Shown: piece after piece, positions 4,852-5,474 of the stretch
Position numbering within the stretch: position 1 is the stretch's first letter
How the letters are laid out: each line of letters begins with the position of its first letter
Assembly: GCA_002408345.1 (NCBI GenBank)
Contig: DHRX01000135.1
Location: 2,920-8,393, forward strand
Length of the DNA: 5,474 nt
Direction of reading: 5' to 3'
From: Firmicutes bacterium UBA5301
Lineage (GTDB): Bacteria; Bacillota; UBA5301
Notes under the pieces: generated by a model
Seen by the model: only the letters and a program-made list of their open reading frames with translations
The model's database searches: none
Told to the model about the DNA's origin: nothing
Program-made: the position numbers and the translations under genes

Positions 4852-5474
4852 ATGCGGGGGGGAGAACTAATAAAGGATAAACTAGCAGTAGTGCTTTCTG
4901 GAGGCGGACTACGTTCGGCTGCGCATATCGGGGTACTTAAAGTTTTGGAAGAGTACGGAATTAAACCAGATAGCTTAGTCGGTACTTCTGGTGGAGCCGT
5001 TGTGGCGGCCTTTTATGCTTCGGGGTTAACACCGTTGGAGATCGAGACACTATATCTTTCCATTATTGGCCGAGAAAACCAATATATCGATTTTGCCGTG
5101 GGGCAACTTTGGCAAGCGCTTTTAAAACTAGACCTTTCTAAGGTCAAGGGGCTTATCAAAGGGGAAAAATTACGTCGATTTATTGCTGACCATTTACGGT
5201 ATCTTCAAAATTTTACTGATTATAACCAGCTTAATTCCGATCAGAAGGGTCAAGTCACTGAGCTTTATTTAACAGCGGTAGATATTAACGATGGAACCGA
5301 GGTGGTTTTCTGTCCTCCCCAAGCGGTTACAGCCGCCGATTACGGCCCAGGCTTTACAGAGTTTAGGCTATGTTCAGAGGTAGCGATTGCCGATGCGGTT
5401 CGGTGTTCTATCGGGATTCCTGGTACTTTTATTCCGTATTGCCTTGACGGTAACCATTACGTAGATGGCGGTCT
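4852..5474 (+). CDS. Patatin-like phospholipase, N-terminal part (3' end outside window)
   Basis: This is an open frame of 207 codons running off the right edge. It carries the patatin/RssA-type serine acyl hydrolase signature: oxyanion-hole motif SGGGLRSAAHIGVL at 16-29, nucleophile motif GTSGG at 44-48 (Ser46), SIGIPGTFIPY near 187-197 and the catalytic DGG beginning at Asp205. The Ser-Asp dyad is therefore complete within the window. Such enzymes hydrolyse phospholipids or other acyl esters. No signal peptide is seen, so action at the cytoplasmic membrane face is likely. There is an extra segment of about 15 residues (CPPQAV...FTEFRLCSEV, about 165-182) before the conserved SIxIPG region. 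The ATG at 4852 is the first in-frame start, directly preceded by an in-frame TGA. It lies 13 nt after the GGAGG at 4834-4838, which is long. A GTG at 4848, in another frame, has the better 9-nt spacing. Confidence 0.9.
   Translation, partial: MRGGELIKDKLAVVLSGGGLRSAAHIGVLKVLEEYGIKPDSLVGTSGGAVVAAFYASGLTPLEIETLYLSIIGRENQYIDFAVGQLWQALLKLDLSKVKGLIKGEKLRRFIADHLRYLQNFTDYNQLNSDQKGQVTELYLTAVDINDGTEVVFCPPQAVTAADYGPGFTEFRLCSEVAIADAVRCSIGIPGTFIPYCLDGNHYVDGG
4856..4862 (+). repeat. G7 homopolymer at the start of the patatin gene
   Basis: Seven consecutive G residues begin four bases after the patatin ATG starts. Loss of one G would put the better-spaced GTG at 4848 in frame with the patatin body and take ATG 4852 out of frame. 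The tract is therefore a candidate slippage site or a possible sequencing error. Confidence 0.6.

Overview
This 5.5 kb window looks like chromosome from an endospore-forming Clostridia-type member of the Bacillota. The evidence is a SpoIIP-family sporulation amidase, a DUF1614 membrane protein, a clostridial-looking phosphofructokinase C-terminus, strong AAAGGAGG-type ribosome binding sites, several GTG starts, moderate GC content and short intergenic gaps. I cannot name a genus. There are no mobile elements, CRISPR arrays, rRNA or tRNA genes.

Layout: (1) Positions 1-486 hold the C-terminal part of a 6-phosphofructokinase, closed by a strong intrinsic terminator at about 501-537. (2) Positions 575-2398 form a plus-strand cluster: a small YfcE/MJ0936-type metallophosphodiesterase, a secreted ComEC-like metallo-beta-lactamase (MBL) protein with a ComEA-like helix-hairpin-helix (HhH) tail, and a DUF3006 protein. 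The first two overlap by 43 nt and the third follows after 16 nt. (3) On the minus strand, 2671-2363 is a small membrane-anchored protein whose soluble part resembles DUF3006. Its 3' end overlaps the plus-strand DUF3006 gene tail to tail. (4) Positions 2672-2826 are a divergent intergenic region with several small direct and inverted repeats. (5) Positions 2842-4754 are a two-gene unit, a seven-helix DUF1614 protein and a SpoIIP-family cell-wall hydrolase with both a signal peptide and a C-terminal membrane anchor. It is followed by a GC-rich hairpin. (6) From 4852 to the window end is the N-terminal part of a patatin-like phospholipase, with its own putative promoter and a G7 tract just after the start codon.

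How the parts may work together: the MBL-HhH and DUF3006 pair looks like an extracytoplasmic nucleic-acid-processing module, by analogy with the nuclease-like domain of ComEC and the DNA-binding domain of ComEA. The DUF1614/SpoIIP pair looks like a membrane-associated peptidoglycan-remodelling unit, probably for sporulation. The patatin may act on membrane lipids. The functional links between these units are inference. The most notable items are the MBL-HhH fusion with DUF3006-like proteins on both strands, the unusual topology of the SpoIIP protein, and the homopolymer that sets which start codon is in frame in the patatin gene.
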